NCBI GenBank assembly: GCA_031261635.1
Contig: JAISJH010000018.1
Span: 35,161 to 99,160 of the forward strand
DNA from: Oscillospiraceae bacterium
GTDB taxonomy: Bacteria; Bacillota; Clostridia; Oscillospirales; Oscillospiraceae
Direction of reading: 5' to 3'
DNA: 64,000 nucleotides
Position 1 is the stretch's first letter. The number at the start of each line of letters is the position of its first letter. Below the pieces are notes generated by a model. The model did not search any database. It was not told the origin of the DNA and saw nothing but the letters and a program-made list of their open reading frames with translations. Below, in pieces: positions 41,338-51,629 of the stretch. Both the position numbers and the translations under genes were made by a program.

Positions 41338-41494
41338 GGTAGACCCTGTAAGATTTAACTTACACGCATTAGTTTCCACTTTAATTTAATTATACTCCAT
41401 ACCCGCGCAAATGTCAAGCGTTTTACCTGCAAAATAAAACAACGCACCCGGGTGTTTCGTGTTCGCCCGTCATTTCGTTTTGATAGGAGAAAGT

Positions 41495-44400
41495 ATGGCT
41501 AACGTTAAAGACGTTTACTACGGCAAAACTCAGCGGAAGTCTTTCGCTAAGATGACTGAAATCCAGGATACTCCACCGCTGCTCGGTATCCAGAAGGCCT
41601 CGTACAGGTGGTTTCTGGACAGAGGGCTGCGCGATGTTTTCCGCGATGTTTCAGCTATTTCAGACTACGCGCAAAACCTTGAACTTACCTTTATTGATTA
41701 CTCTATGGACCCGGCAAAGGCTAAGTACGACTTGCGCGAATGCGCCCGGCGGGACGCTACCTACGCCGCGCCTATGAGGGTCAGCGTCCGGCTTCGCAAC
41801 CGCGATACCGGCGAGCTTAAAGAGCAGGAAATCTTTATGGGCGACTTCCCGCTTATGACGCCCGGCGCGACTTTTGTCATCAACGGCGCGGAGCGCGTCG
41901 TCGTATCGCAGATTATCCGCTCGCCCGGCGTGTATTTTGAAAAGCGCACGGACAAGAGCGCGATTAGCCTTTACGGAGCTACGCTAATACCGTACCGCGG
42001 CGCGTGGCTTGAATACGAGACCGACACCTCAGACCTCTTTTTCGTGCGTATAGACAAAAACCGCAAGCTTCCCGTATCGCTCCTGCTTCGGGCGATGGGC
42101 GGCGAGCTTGACGTCAAGGCTAACCCCTGGGCTGAAATCTCTATCGCGCAGGGCTTGGGCGGCGCGACCTCAAACGAGCAGCTGATAGAAATATTCGGCG
42201 GCGACACGCGCATTGTAAATACAGTCGAGCGCGACACCTGCCGGGGGCGCGAGGACGCTGTACAGGAAATTTACCACCGCCTGCGGCCGGGCGACCCTGC
42301 AAACCTTGAGAGTTCGGAAGCGCTGTTGAATAATTTGTTCTTTGAGCCGCGCCGCTACGACCTGTCTAATGTGGGACGCTATAAAATAAATAAGAAGCTG
42401 GCACTCGGAGCTAGGATACTCGGGCGCACGCTCGCGGACGCTGTGGCTGACCCGCGCACAGGCGAAATCATCGCGGACGCGGGGACGCTGATAACTGGCG
42501 GCATCGCGGAGGCCATCGAAAGCGCGGGTGTTTTGAGCGTATTCTTATCGGCCTCGTCTGTCGAGGAGACCCCGGTTAAAGTGTTTTCTAATGGTATGGT
42601 GGATATACGCAACTTCGTCGATTTAACGCCGGAGGATATAACGGAACTCGGCATAACCGAGCGCGTGCGTTTTATACTGCTTATTCGCCTGATTGACGAA
42701 TACGGCGACGATTTGGGCGTTCTGAAAAAGGCTATTAAAAATAATATCGAGGAGCTTATTCCGAAGCATATTATCCCCGACGACGTATTCGCAAGCGTGA
42801 ATTACCTCAACTGCCTCGCGCACGATATAGGCTCGCCGGACGATATCGACCACCTCGGCAACCGCCGTATGAGAAGCGTGGGCGAGCTTCTGCAAAACCA
42901 GTTCCGCGTGGGTTTTGCGCGAATGGAGCGCGTTATTAAAGAGCGTATGACCTTGCAGGATTTGTCAATGATAACACCGCAGACGCTCATTAACATTCGC
43001 CCCGTAACCGCCGCTATAAAAGAGTTCTTTGGTTCCTCGCCCCTGTCGCAGTTTATGGACCAGACTAACCCGCTTGCGGAACTTACGCATAAGCGGCGTA
43101 TGTCCGCGCTCGGCCCCGGAGGTTTATCGCGGGAACGGGCTAACTTCGACGTTCGCGACGTTCACTATACCCACTACGGGCGTATGTGTCCGATTGAAAC
43201 GCCGGAGGGTCCTAATATCGGGCTGATTTCATACTTAGCGGGCTACGCGCAGGTCAACGAATACGGCTTTATTGTCACGCCCTACAGAAAGATTGATAAA
43301 ATAGGCGAGGACAAGTTTTTCGTCACGGACAGGGTGGAGTATCTGACCGCCGATATGGAGGACGCGTATATAGTCTGCCAGGCTACGGAACCGCTTGACG
43401 CGGACGGCTGCCTTGTAAACAAGCGTATCACCTGCCGCCACAGAGAGGATATTATCGAGGTCGACAGGAGCCGCGTTGATTATATTGACATTTCGCCGCG
43501 AATGATGGTTTCAATGGCAACCGCTATGATACCGTTTCTTGAAAACGACGCGGCAAACCGCGCTCTAATGGGCGCGAATATGCAGCGGCAGGCCGTTCCG
43601 CTTCTTAAAACCGAAGCTCCCGTTGTAGCCACAGGTATAGAATACAAATGCGCGGTGGATTCGGGCGTTGTGGAAGTCACGGAGGAAGCGGGAGAGGTTA
43701 TCTCGGTTTCAGCTGACGAGATTGTTGTTGATACTAAAGAGAACGGCATACAGACGCACAGTTTATTAAAATTCGTGCGCTCAAACCAAGGGACTTGCAT
43801 AAACCAGCGTCCTATTGTCGAGGCGGGGGAAACCGTCAGCGCGGGGCAGGTACTCGCGGACGGTCCGTCTACCGCTAACGGCGAGCTGTCGCTCGGTAAA
43901 AACGTTTTAGTCGGCTTTATGAACTGGGAGGGCTATAACTACGAGGACGCTATTCTTATAAATGAACGTTTGTGTCAGGACGATGTGTTTACCTCTATCC
44001 ATATAGAGGAATACGAGCTTGACTCACGCGATACGAAGCTTGGTCCCGAGGACATTACGCGCGATATACCGGGCGTAGGCGACGACGCTTTGAAATACCT
44101 TGACGAGCGCGGAGTAATCACAATCGGCGCGGAAGTCCACGCCGGCGATATCTTAGTCGGTAAAGTCACGCCCAAGGGCGAGAGCGACCTCACGGCCGAG
44201 GAGCGGCTGCTTCGCGCAATCTTCGGCGACAAGGCGCGCGAAGTCCGTGACACTTCATTGAAAGTGCCTCACGGAGAGAGCGGCATAATCGTAGACGTTA
44301 ACGTATTTTCAAGAGAAGCGGGCGACGAGCTTTCGCCGGGTGTTAATCAGGTTGTGCGCGTTTATATAGCGCAGAAGCGCAAAATAAGCGTTGGCGACAA

Positions 44401-45340
44401 AATGGCGGGGCGGCACGGTAACAAGGGCGTTGTATCGCGCATTTTGCCGCGTGAGGATATGCCCTATCTGCCGGACGGCACTCCGCTTGATATTGTTTTG
44501 AACCCGCTCGGCGTTCCGTCTCGTATGAATATCGGACAGGTTTTAGAGGTTCACTTAGGCTACGCGGCGAGGACACTAGGCTGGAAAGTGGCTACACCGA
44601 TTTTCAACGGAGCTAAGGAAAACGAAATCGGCGAACTGCTAGAGAGCGCGGGACTGCGCCGCGACGGTAAGAGTACGCTCTATGACGGACGCACGGGAGT
44701 GCCGTTTGATAACGCCGTTACGGTCGGTTATGTATACTTCTTAAAACTTCACCATTTGGTCGATGATAAAATACACGCGCGAAGCACAGGACCGTACAGT
44801 CTCGTTACTCAGCAGCCGCTTGGCGGCAAGGCGCAGTTCGGCGGTCAGCGCTTCGGCGAAATGGAGGTTTGGGCGCTCGAAGCCTACGGCGCGGCCTATA
44901 CCCTACAGGAAATTTTAACCGTTAAATCGGACGATGTTACCGGGCGCGTTAAGACCTACGAGAGCATTGTCAAGGGGCATAACGTTCCCACGCCGGGCGT
45001 GCCGGAGTCGTTTAAGGTGCTTGTAAAAGAGCTTCAGTCGCTCTGCCTTGATTTGCGCGTACTTGACGCGGAGGGCGGCGAAGTTGACCTGCGCGGTGAG
45101 GAGGAGCAGTTTACCCCGCCGCCGGACGATTACTTTATCCCCGACGAGTTTGATACCGATACTAAAGACAGCGAATTTGAAAAGGCAGGTTACGAGATAG
45201 AGGACGTTCCCGAGGACGAAATAGGCATCGAGGACCTCCTCGGTGAGGTTTCAAGGGACGACGATTTCGATTTGAGTATGGACGAACTGGACGACGATAC
45301 GGATATAATTATTGATATTGACGAAAGCGAGGAAGAATAA
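41495..45340 (+). CDS. rpoB: RNA polymerase beta subunit
   Basis: The 1281-residue protein starts [20 protein letters not shown] and contains the family landmarks: [20 protein letters not shown] in the rifampicin region, [50 protein letters not shown] and the C-terminal [20 protein letters not shown]. The C-terminus carries an extra acidic tail of about 75 residues ([39 protein letters not shown]). ATG 41495 has TAGGAGAAAG upstream. rplL and rplJ, the usual upstream genes, are absent, and a repeat block sits there instead. rpoC follows after one base. Confidence 0.98.
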   Translation: MANVKDVYYGKTQRKSFAKMTEIQDTPPLLGIQKASYRWFLDRGLRDVFRDVSAISDYAQNLELTFIDYSMDPAKAKYDLRECARRDATYAAPMRVSVRLRNRDTGELKEQEIFMGDFPLMTPGATFVINGAERVVVSQIIRSPGVYFEKRTDKSAISLYGATLIPYRGAWLEYETDTSDLFFVRIDKNRKLPVSLLLRAMGGELDVKANPWAEISIAQGLGGATSNEQLIEIFGGDTRIVNTVERDTCRGREDAVQEIYHRLRPGDPANLESSEALLNNLFFEPRRYDLSNVGRYKINKKLALGARILGRTLADAVADPRTGEIIADAGTLITGGIAEAIESAGVLSVFLSASSVEETPVKVFSNGMVDIRNFVDLTPEDITELGITERVRFILLIRLIDEYGDDLGVLKKAIKNNIEELIPKHIIPDDVFASVNYLNCLAHDIGSPDDIDHLGNRRMRSVGELLQNQFRVGFARMERVIKERMTLQDLSMITPQTLINIRPVTAAIKEFFGSSPLSQFMDQTNPLAELTHKRRMSALGPGGLSRERANFDVRDVHYTHYGRMCPIETPEGPNIGLISYLAGYAQVNEYGFIVTPYRKIDKIGEDKFFVTDRVEYLTADMEDAYIVCQATEPLDADGCLVNKRITCRHREDIIEVDRSRVDYIDISPRMMVSMATAMIPFLENDAANRALMGANMQRQAVPLLKTEAPVVATGIEYKCAVDSGVVEVTEEAGEVISVSADEIVVDTKENGIQTHSLLKFVRSNQGTCINQRPIVEAGETVSAGQVLADGPSTANGELSLGKNVLVGFMNWEGYNYEDAILINERLCQDDVFTSIHIEEYELDSRDTKLGPEDITRDIPGVGDDALKYLDERGVITIGAEVHAGDILVGKVTPKGESDLTAEERLLRAIFGDKAREVRDTSLKVPHGESGIIVDVNVFSREAGDELSPGVNQVVRVYIAQKRKISVGDKMAGRHGNKGVVSRILPREDMPYLPDGTPLDIVLNPLGVPSRMNIGQVLEVHLGYAARTLGWKVATPIFNGAKENEIGELLESAGLRRDGKSTLYDGRTGVPFDNAVTVGYVYFLKLHHLVDDKIHARSTGPYSLVTQQPLGGKAQFGGQRFGEMEVWALEAYGAAYTLQEILTVKSDDVTGRVKTYESIVKGHNVPTPGVPESFKVLVKELQSLCLDLRVLDAEGGEVDLRGEEEQFTPPPDDYFIPDEFDTDTKDSEFEKAGYEIEDVPEDEIGIEDLLGEVSRDDDFDLSMDELDDDTDIIIDIDESEEE

Positions 45341-45341
45341 T

Positions 45342-48300
45342 ATGGTGCAGTTTGACGCTATCAAAATAGGTATCGCCTCGCCGGAATCCATTCTCGAGTG
45401 GTCAAGGGGCGAGGTAACGAAGCCGGAGACAATTAACTACCGCACGTTAAAGCCCGAGAAGGACGGTCTGTTCTGCGAAAAAATATTCGGACCCACTAAA
45501 GACTGGGAATGTCACTGCGGAAAATATAAAAAAATCCGCTTTCGCGGCAAGGTCTGCGAACGCTGCGGCGTGGAAGTTACGAGCCAGAAAGTTCGCCGCG
45601 AGCGTATGGGGCATATCGCCCTTGCCGCGCCTGTTAGCCATATATGGTATTTTAAGGGGATACCGTCCCGAATGGGCTTAATCCTCGATATATCGCCGCG
45701 AACTCTTGAAAAGCTTTTGTATTTCGCCTGCTATGTTGTTATCGAACCCGGCTCCACGCCGCTTTTGCGTAATCAGATTTTAACTGAAAAAGAGTTCCAC
45801 GAGTTCCGCGAAAAATACGGCGGGGATTTTAAGGCGGGAATGGGCGCGGAGGCTGTTAAGGAACTGCTCTCAAACCTCGACCTTGACGCGCTGTCGTTCG
45901 AGCTTCGCTCACAGCTGACGGACGCGCAGGGGCAGAAGAAAGCTAAGATTGTCAAGCGTTTAGAGGTTGTCGAGGCGTTCAGACTTAGCGGCAATAAGCC
46001 GGAGTGGATGATAATAGACAACCTCCCGGTTATACCGCCGGAGCTTCGCCCTATGGTTCAGCTGGACGGCGGACGCTTTGCCACGAGCGACTTGAATGAC
46101 CTCTACAGGCGGGTTATCAATCGTAACAACCGTCTGCGGCGTTTGTATAAATTATCCGCGCCGGACATAATCGTTCGCAACGAGAAGCGTATGTTACAGG
46201 AGGCCGTTGACGCGCTGATTGACAACGGCAAGCGCGGCCGCGCCGTAACGGGTATGAACTCGCGCGTGTTAAAATCCTTATCGGATATGCTGAAAGGCAA
46301 GCAGGGGCGTTTCCGCCAGAACCTTTTGGGTAAGCGCGTTGACTATTCCGGGCGTTCGGTTATAGTCGTAGGACCCGATTTGAAACTTTATCAGTGCGGT
46401 TTGCCCAAGGAAATGGCTATAGAGCTGTTCCGCCCCTTTGTAATGAAAAAGCTCGTGAGTGACGGCTTTGCTAATAATATTAAATCGGCAAAGAAAATGG
46501 TTGACCGGGGCAAGACGGAGGTTTGGGACGCGCTTGACGATATTATCAAAGAACACCCTGTGCTACTGAACCGCGCTCCTACGCTTCACAGGCTCGGTAT
46601 ACAGGCCTTTGAACCCGTACTGGTTGAGGGGCGGGCTTTGAAACTGCACCCGCTTGTTTGTACTGCCTATAACGCCGACTTCGACGGCGACCAAATGGCG
46701 GTACACGTCCCGCTCTCCGCTGAAGCGCAGGCTGAGGCGCGTATCCTTATGCTGTCTGCTAATAACCTACTGCGGCCGCAGGACGGTAAGCCTGTAACCG
46801 TTTTGTCGCAGGATATGATACTCGGCGCGTATTACCTCACTAACGAAACTAAAATCCCGGAGGGTACGGTTCTCCGCGTTTTCCGCGACGTCGCCGAGGC
46901 GCAAATGGCCTATGACAACGGCGATATTAAAATCCACGACCCGATTCGCGTTAGGCGCGTAAAGGGCGATATTTCAGCGATTGTAACTACCACAATCGGG
47001 CGCATTATCTTTAACGAATCGGTGCCGCAGGATTTAGGCTTTGTTGACAGAACTATCCCCGGCAACGAACTTGTGTTTGAGATTGGCTTCCTCACTAAAA
47101 AGAAGCACCTCAACGATATTATTGACCGCTGTATCTCACAGCACGGTTTTACGAAATCGACCGAAGTGCTTGACGCCTTGAAAAACCTCGGCTTCAAGTA
47201 TTCGACGCTCGGCGCGATAACTATTTCAATCTCCGATATGACGGTTCCGAGCAAGAAGCAGGAGCTTATTGAGGCGACTAACGGCAAGGTTATAGAGATT
47301 GAATCGCTCTACCGCGAGGGCGAGATAACAAACGACGAACGCGCCCGCCTTGTTATAGCGGAGTGGGAGCGCACTACTACGGAAGTCACGGCGGCGCTTG
47401 AGGGTACGCTTGACGAGTTTAACCCGATATATATGATGGCGGACTCCGGGGCGCGCGGAAGTATGGCGCAGATACGCCAGCTCGCGGGTATGCTCGGCCT
47501 GATGTCCTCAACCTCCGGCAAAACCATTGAAATTCCGATTAAGGCTAATTACCGTGAGGGCTTGACGGTTCTTGACTACTTCATTAACTCACGCGGGGCG
47601 CGTAAGGGGCTTGCCGATACCGCGCTTCGGACGGCCGACTCGGGTTATCTTACCCGCCGCCTTGTCGATGTTTCGCAGGACGTTATAATCCGCGAGCCCG
47701 ACTGCGGAACGCGCCAGGGCGTTACGGCAAACGAAATACGCGAAAACGGTCAGGCGGTACGCACCTTTGCCGACAGCATACACGGGCGTTTCCCGCTCGA
47801 CGATATCGCAGACCCCGCTACCGGCGAGCTTCTCTTTAGCCATACCACTATGCTTAAATCAAAGGACGCTAAGGTTTTAGAGGCCGCGGGGATTCACGAA
47901 ATACAAATCCGCTCGGTGCTTGCCTGCGAGGCAAAGCGCGGCGTTTGCGCGAAGTGCTACGGAATGAACCTCGCTACAGGCGGTCCCGTTTCAGAGGGCG
48001 AAGCCGTCGGGGTTATCGCCGCGCAGTCTATCGGCGAACCCGGTACTCAGCTTACAATGAGAACCTTCCACACGGGCGGCGTTGCCGGCGACGATATTAC
48101 GCAGGGTCTGCCCCGCGTTGAGGAGCTGTTTGAAGCGCGTAAGCCTAAGAAAATGGCGATACTGGCGGAGATTTCCGGCAAAATCGCGGCGGATACCGAG
48201 AAAACTAAAAAAGGCAATATCATTGTCTACAACATTATCAACGAGGAGGCCGGGGAAGTCTGGAGCTTCCAAACCTCGGCGGCCGCGCTCAAAGCCAAAG

Positions 48301-49313
48301 AGGGCGACTACGTTGGTAAAGGGCAGAAGCTTACGGACGGCGCGCTCTATCCCGCCGATGTCCTGCGTATCAACGGCATTGAGGCCTGCCAGAATTATCT
48401 TATACAGGAAGTTCAGAAAGTGTACCGCCAGCAGGGCGTTGATATTAACGATAAGCATATCGAGGTCATAGTGCGCCAGATGATGCGTAAGGTTCGCGTT
48501 GACGATTCGGCCTCCTCCGAGTTCCTCTCCGGCTCAACTGTCGATATGGGCGACGTGGTCAGGACGAATATTGAAACTACGCTGAACCTCTCTGACGACA
48601 GCTTTGACGTATTCGGCGAGGTTGAGCTTGACGCGGACGCGGACTTCACGCTTGACGCTGACGATACGGATATCCTGCCGGAGGGCGAGCGCGATACTGT
48701 GATAAGCGTCCCGGACACTATCGAGGACGGACAGGTGACGTTCACGCGCCTGCTGATGGGTATAACAAAGGCGTCGCTCGCGACTGAAAGCTGGCTATCT
48801 GCGGCGAGTTTCCAGGAAACGACAAAGGTACTGACGGACGCGGCAATCCGCGCTAAGGTTGACCATTTGGTCGGCTTGAAAGAAAACGTAATAATCGGAA
48901 AACTAATCCCGGCGGGCAGCGGGCTTGAAGTATACCGCGAGTTTGAGGACGTACTGGTAAACCGCTACGCCGAGGACGCGCTGCCGGAAACGGCCTACAC
49001 GGAATTTGACGCCTACGAAAAAGCCCTGGCGGAGGCGGAGATAGACGCGTACCTGGACGCCCAAGAGAAGCCGGAAATTGAAGCCGAAGCGGAAATCGAA
49101 GCGGAGATTGAAGCCGAAGCCGAAATTGAGGCCGAAGCGGAAATCGAAGCCGAAGCGGAGATTGAAGCCGAAGCGGAGATTGAGGCCGAAGCGGAGATTG
49201 AGGCTGAAGCGGAGATTGAAGCCGAAGCAGAAATTGAGGCCGAAGCGGAGATTGAGGCCGAAGCGGAAGAAGTAGCCGAACAAAAACAGGAAACAGAACC
49301 TATAACCGAATAA
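45342..49313 (+). CDS. rpoC: RNA polymerase beta' subunit with an acidic insertion and an EIEAEA-repeat tail
   Basis: The 1323-residue protein keeps the zinc-binding start ([20 protein letters not shown]), the catalytic [20 protein letters not shown] and the trigger-loop region ([18 protein letters not shown]). Before the conserved [20 protein letters not shown] it has an enlarged acidic stretch (about 60 residues, [16 protein letters not shown]). After the usual end, residues 1245-1308 are ten EIEAEA units plus one EIEA unit, followed by [15 protein letters not shown]. The tail has no basic residue. Start 45342 has GAGGAAG upstream, inside the end of rpoB. The terminator hairpin follows at 49316. 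Confidence 0.97.
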   Translation: MVQFDAIKIGIASPESILEWSRGEVTKPETINYRTLKPEKDGLFCEKIFGPTKDWECHCGKYKKIRFRGKVCERCGVEVTSQKVRRERMGHIALAAPVSHIWYFKGIPSRMGLILDISPRTLEKLLYFACYVVIEPGSTPLLRNQILTEKEFHEFREKYGGDFKAGMGAEAVKELLSNLDLDALSFELRSQLTDAQGQKKAKIVKRLEVVEAFRLSGNKPEWMIIDNLPVIPPELRPMVQLDGGRFATSDLNDLYRRVINRNNRLRRLYKLSAPDIIVRNEKRMLQEAVDALIDNGKRGRAVTGMNSRVLKSLSDMLKGKQGRFRQNLLGKRVDYSGRSVIVVGPDLKLYQCGLPKEMAIELFRPFVMKKLVSDGFANNIKSAKKMVDRGKTEVWDALDDIIKEHPVLLNRAPTLHRLGIQAFEPVLVEGRALKLHPLVCTAYNADFDGDQMAVHVPLSAEAQAEARILMLSANNLLRPQDGKPVTVLSQDMILGAYYLTNETKIPEGTVLRVFRDVAEAQMAYDNGDIKIHDPIRVRRVKGDISAIVTTTIGRIIFNESVPQDLGFVDRTIPGNELVFEIGFLTKKKHLNDIIDRCISQHGFTKSTEVLDALKNLGFKYSTLGAITISISDMTVPSKKQELIEATNGKVIEIESLYREGEITNDERARLVIAEWERTTTEVTAALEGTLDEFNPIYMMADSGARGSMAQIRQLAGMLGLMSSTSGKTIEIPIKANYREGLTVLDYFINSRGARKGLADTALRTADSGYLTRRLVDVSQDVIIREPDCGTRQGVTANEIRENGQAVRTFADSIHGRFPLDDIADPATGELLFSHTTMLKSKDAKVLEAAGIHEIQIRSVLACEAKRGVCAKCYGMNLATGGPVSEGEAVGVIAAQSIGEPGTQLTMRTFHTGGVAGDDITQGLPRVEELFEARKPKKMAILAEISGKIAADTEKTKKGNIIVYNIINEEAGEVWSFQTSAAALKAKEGDYVGKGQKLTDGALYPADVLRINGIEACQNYLIQEVQKVYRQQGVDINDKHIEVIVRQMMRKVRVDDSASSEFLSGSTVDMGDVVRTNIETTLNLSDDSFDVFGEVELDADADFTLDADDTDILPEGERDTVISVPDTIEDGQVTFTRLLMGITKASLATESWLSAASFQETTKVLTDAAIRAKVDHLVGLKENVIIGKLIPAGSGLEVYREFEDVLVNRYAEDALPETAYTEFDAYEKALAEAEIDAYLDAQEKPEIEAEAEIEAEIEAEAEIEAEAEIEAEAEIEAEAEIEAEAEIEAEAEIEAEAEIEAEAEIEAEAEEVAEQKQETEPITE
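49074..49265 (+). repeat. Coding tandem repeat (18-bp unit) in rpoC
   Basis: The unit is GAA-ATT-GAA-GCC-GAA-GCG with synonymous changes (GAG, ATC, GAG, GCT, GCA). It occurs ten times, with one 12-bp short unit in second place. Every change keeps the EIEAEA protein pattern. Confidence 0.95.
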
Positions 49314-49315
49314 AT

Positions 49316-49344
49316 AAAGTGCGGAGTTTTTAACTCCGCACTTT
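49316..49344 (+). terminator. rpoBC terminator hairpin
   Basis: AAAGTGCGGAGT and ACTCCGCACTTT form a 12-bp stem around TTTTA, 3 bp after the rpoC stop. No T-run follows beyond the TTT of the stem. Confidence 0.7.
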
Positions 49345-49646
49345 GTGCAATTGGAAAAGCTGTGTTTATATTTTAGCGCAATTATGCGGTTTTGTATAGG
49401 GTGAACGCTGTCGGTTGTTGGGAAGTTTCGTCGGGTTATCGGGGAACGCGGCAGGGGCGAGGGCGAAGCCCCGCCCGTCATTGCGAGCGCCGCCGCACTT
49501 GCGATACGTAGGACGTATAGGCGCGCGGCAATCCAGTGCCGGGAGAGTAACATACGTATGTTCCCCCCCGGCACTGGATTGCTTCGCACCTGTAACATTG
49601 TACGTATCGTGGGCTTATCGGTGCTTCGCAATGACGGGGGGAACCC
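49345..49646. repeat. Gap between rpoC and the fumarase gene
   Basis: About 130 bp of unremarkable sequence are followed by a family A element (49476-49636), which ends 10 bp from the fumarase stop codon. No fumarase beta-subunit gene is present where it would be expected. Confidence 0.8.
49476..49636. repeat. Family A foldback element, copy 11
   Basis: It is nearly identical to the copy at 3985-4146, including CGAGCGCCGCCGCACTTGCG and GGCGCGCGGCAATCCAG. Confidence 0.9.
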
Positions 49647-50489
49647 CTACAACGACGCGGAGGCGTGGCGTAGTACGTGGCAGCACATATTTATCGCTAC
49701 GGGGAGGCCGGCTATGTGTGTCGGGAGCGCGTTTACGTTTACCGCGAGGGCGGTTGTGCGGCCTCCGAAGCCCTGCGCGCCTATTCCCGTTGCGTTTATT
49801 TTTTGAAGCAGGCGCGTTTCCATTTCAGCGTAAAAAGGGTCGGAGTTCAGCGTATCGACCGGGCGGAGTAGGGCGCGTTTAGCGGCCAGCGCCACGCCCT
49901 CGAACGTGCCTCCTACCCCTATTCCGAGGATTATCGGCGGGCAGGGTTTTGAACCCGCGTGAATAACCGCGTCAATGATAAAATCCTCGATAAACTCAAC
50001 GCTGTCGGTAGGGTTAAACATTCGCAGAGCCGACATATTTTCGCTTCCAAAACCCTTTGGGGCTACGGTTAGACTTAGAGTATCGCCGGAAACGAGCCGC
50101 GTATGTATAACCGCCGGGGTATTGTCGTCAGTATTGACGCGCCTGAAAGGGTCAGCCACGACCGAGCAGCGCAGACCGCCGGTAGTGTACGCTAGGCGTA
50201 TGCCCTCGTTTACCGCCGCCTCGAAATTTCCGCCGCTGATGTGAACGTCCTGCCCGATGTCGGCGAATACGACAGCCATTCCGGTATCCTGGCAAATCGG
50301 CAGGCCGGATTCCGCGGCGTATTTGAAGTTGTCGTTTAAGTCCTCGAGCGCGGCGCGTGCCGTGGCGTTGGCTTCAACCTCGGACGCGCACTCGAGCGCC
50401 ATAGCAACGTCCGGCGGCAGGAAGCAGTTAGCCCTGACAGCGAGGGAGCGCACCGCTTCGGTAATCTGCCCGGTAGTGATTTGTTTCAT
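49647..50489 (-). CDS. Class I (Fe-S) fumarate hydratase/tartrate dehydratase alpha subunit, without its beta partner
   Basis: The 280-residue protein matches the alpha subunit or N-terminal domain of class I fumarases: LPICQDTGMAVVFADIGQDV, cluster cysteines in PICQDTG and GSKPCPP, GIGVGGTFEGVALAAKRALL and IGAQGFGGRTTALAVNVNA. It hydrates fumarate or a related dicarboxylate using a [4Fe-4S] cluster, together with a beta subunit. SD GGGGGAGG supports ATG 50489. In most Clostridia the beta gene follows directly; here a family A repeat and the end of rpoC follow instead. The beta subunit must therefore be encoded elsewhere, or have been lost. Confidence 0.9.
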   Translation of the reverse strand: MKQITTGQITEAVRSLAVRANCFLPPDVAMALECASEVEANATARAALEDLNDNFKYAAESGLPICQDTGMAVVFADIGQDVHISGGNFEAAVNEGIRLAYTTGGLRCSVVADPFRRVNTDDNTPAVIHTRLVSGDTLSLTVAPKGFGSENMSALRMFNPTDSVEFIEDFIIDAVIHAGSKPCPPIILGIGVGGTFEGVALAAKRALLRPVDTLNSDPFYAEMETRLLQKINATGIGAQGFGGRTTALAVNVNALPTHIAGLPVAINMCCHVLRHASASL

Positions 50490-50587
50490 TTTGTGCTACG
50501 CCTCCCCCGGTTAAAGTTTACAAAACACGCCGTTTGACCGCGTTCGCCGCGCCTCGAAAACTTTTTTGGCTTTTTTGTAAAAACCGC

Positions 50588-50617
50588 TTGCAATTTGTAG
50601 AATGATTGTGCTATAAT
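50588..50617 (+). promoter_or_regulatory. Sigma-A promoter for the small coiled-coil gene leader
   Basis: TTGCAA (50588-50593) and TATAAT (50612-50617) have an 18 bp spacer and TTGTGC ahead of the -10. It faces the fumarase promoter, so the two transcripts overlap over about 115 bp. Confidence 0.75.
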
Positions 50618-50643
50618 AATCATTGCCGACATCTAACATATCG

Positions 50644-50675
50644 GCCACCGTAGAGGTGGTAGCACACCTCCACGG
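50644..50675 (+). promoter_or_regulatory. Leader hairpin 1
   Basis: CCGTAGAGGTG and CACCTCCACGG form a stem with one A-C mismatch and a short GTAGCA loop. It is transcribed from both facing promoters. Confidence 0.5.
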
Positions 50676-50731
50676 TTATGCAGGATAAAGTGAGTGTCCC
50701 ACAAAGCAGTCTTGTCTCTGCACCGCCGACT

Positions 50732-50760
50732 ATTATACTCGTTTTTCCCCAATTTTTCAA
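50732..50760 (-). promoter_or_regulatory. Sigma-A promoter of the fumarase alpha gene
   Basis: On the minus strand TTGAAA (50755-50760) and TATAAT (50732-50737) have a 17 bp spacer. The leader to the gene is about 235 bases. Confidence 0.75.
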
Positions 50761-50839
50761 GTGGGATTTATTGGTCGGTCGGCGGCTGTGGAATAAGGCG
50801 GTGCGGGGGGTTCTCCCTGCGCCGCCATTGTTATATGCT

Positions 50840-50904
50840 CGGTATGCGGGTATCTTACGCGGAGGGCGGGAATTGACCCGCCCCCGCAGGCGAGCCGCAT
50901 ACCG
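50840..50904 (+). promoter_or_regulatory. Large two-tier leader hairpin 2
   Basis: The outer stem is CGGTATGCGG with CCGCATACCG (10 bp). The inner stem is GCGGAGGGCGGG with CCCGCCCCCGC (one bulged A) around AATTGA. It ends 33 bases before a tiny ORF with a strong SD. No known riboswitch class was recognised. Confidence 0.65.
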
Positions 50905-50937
50905 GGGGATAAATCAACATTTAGGAGGAACCCGGCA

Positions 50938-51003
50938 ATGTTCTCTGCGGGCAACAGGCACAGGGCAAAACCAGAATATCTTCTATTGAAAGGGGCTGAA
51001 TAA
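50938..51003 (+). CDS. 21-codon leader peptide ORF
   Basis: ATG 50938 has a near-ideal SD (TTAGGAGG, then 9 bases). It encodes MFSAGNRHRAKPEYLLLKGA plus a final Glu and stops with TAA two bases before the next start codon. The SD of the next gene (AAAGGGG) lies inside its end. This is the arrangement of a coupled leader peptide or a real micro-protein. The sequence has no run of a single regulatory amino acid, so attenuation by starvation is not evident. Confidence 0.6.
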   Translation: MFSAGNRHRAKPEYLLLKGAE

Positions 51004-51005
51004 AT

Positions 51006-51248
51006 ATGGGCGAAGTCGATAAAAACGGTGTCGAAAAGCAACAGGATTTAGCCGGGAAAGATAAAAGCATCGAAACAAAGGCAAAAATATCAGAGGAAAT
51101 TCACACGATAAACGCGACGATAAAAGGCATAGAATACAAAATATATATGAGCGAAAGCGAGGAGGAAAAGGAAAGCCTGAAAATCCGCAAAGCCGAGCTG
51201 ATTGCAAGGAGAACAGAACTGCACCTGGCGGTACAGGATATAAGGTAG
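51006..51248 (+). CDS. Small charged coiled-coil protein, function unknown
   Basis: The 80-residue product (MGEVDKNGVEKQQDLAGKDK onward) is almost entirely predicted helical. It is rich in Lys, Glu and Ile, with heptad-like spacing in EIHTINATIKGIEYKIYMSE and KIRKAELIARRTELHLAVQD. There is no signal peptide and no known domain. It is translated directly after the 21-codon leader ORF and preceded by a long structured leader, so expression is probably controlled after transcription starts. A family C hairpin lies just after the stop. Confidence 0.65.
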   Translation: MGEVDKNGVEKQQDLAGKDKSIETKAKISEEIHTINATIKGIEYKIYMSESEEEKESLKIRKAELIARRTELHLAVQDIR

Positions 51249-51629
51249 CGGCGGGTTATAACGTTGGGGCGGGTTTCAAACCCGCCCGCCGGAGGCTTGC
51301 TCAATCACCGTGTTTGTTTCCGCGCCATTTTGTAGGGGCAGGGTACGCCCTGCCCGTCATTGCGAAGCGCCGGTAAACTTGCGATACGTAGGACGTTACA
51401 GGCGCGAAGCAATCCAGTGCCGGGGGCGTAACATACGTATCTGAGGACTGCGGCACTGGATTGCCGCGCGCCTAAACCGGGTTATATGTTTAGCTTCCCG
51501 GCGCTCGCAATGACGGACTTTTTAGTCTTACGCGTTTTGAATATAGCTTTACATATTAAATATCAGATATCAAATATCGAATATCAGATATCAGATACTA
51601 AATATTTGTTATTTGTTATTTGTTATTTG
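51249..51629. repeat. Intergenic repeat block
   Basis: Family C (about 51264-51289), family A (51355-51515) and an extended family B tract (51555-51645) fill the gap. The last 16 bp of family B lie inside the 3' end of the glycosidase gene on the minus strand. Confidence 0.85.
51355..51515. repeat. Family A foldback element, copy 12
   Basis: The outer arms are CGTCATTGCGAAGCGCCGG and GGCGCTCGCAATGACG. The inner arms are GCGAAGCAATCCAGTGCCGG and GGCACTGGATTGC. Confidence 0.9.

Noticed and set aside
49078-49275. Basic KPKRK-rich frame overlapping rpoC
   Set aside because: It is an out-of-frame reading of the EIEAEA tail.
50952-50985. Resemblance to a cyclic-di-GMP-I riboswitch (GGCACAGGGCAAAACC)
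   Set aside because: The second conserved block (GACGCAAAGCC) and the surrounding helices are missing, and the region codes for the 21-residue ORF.
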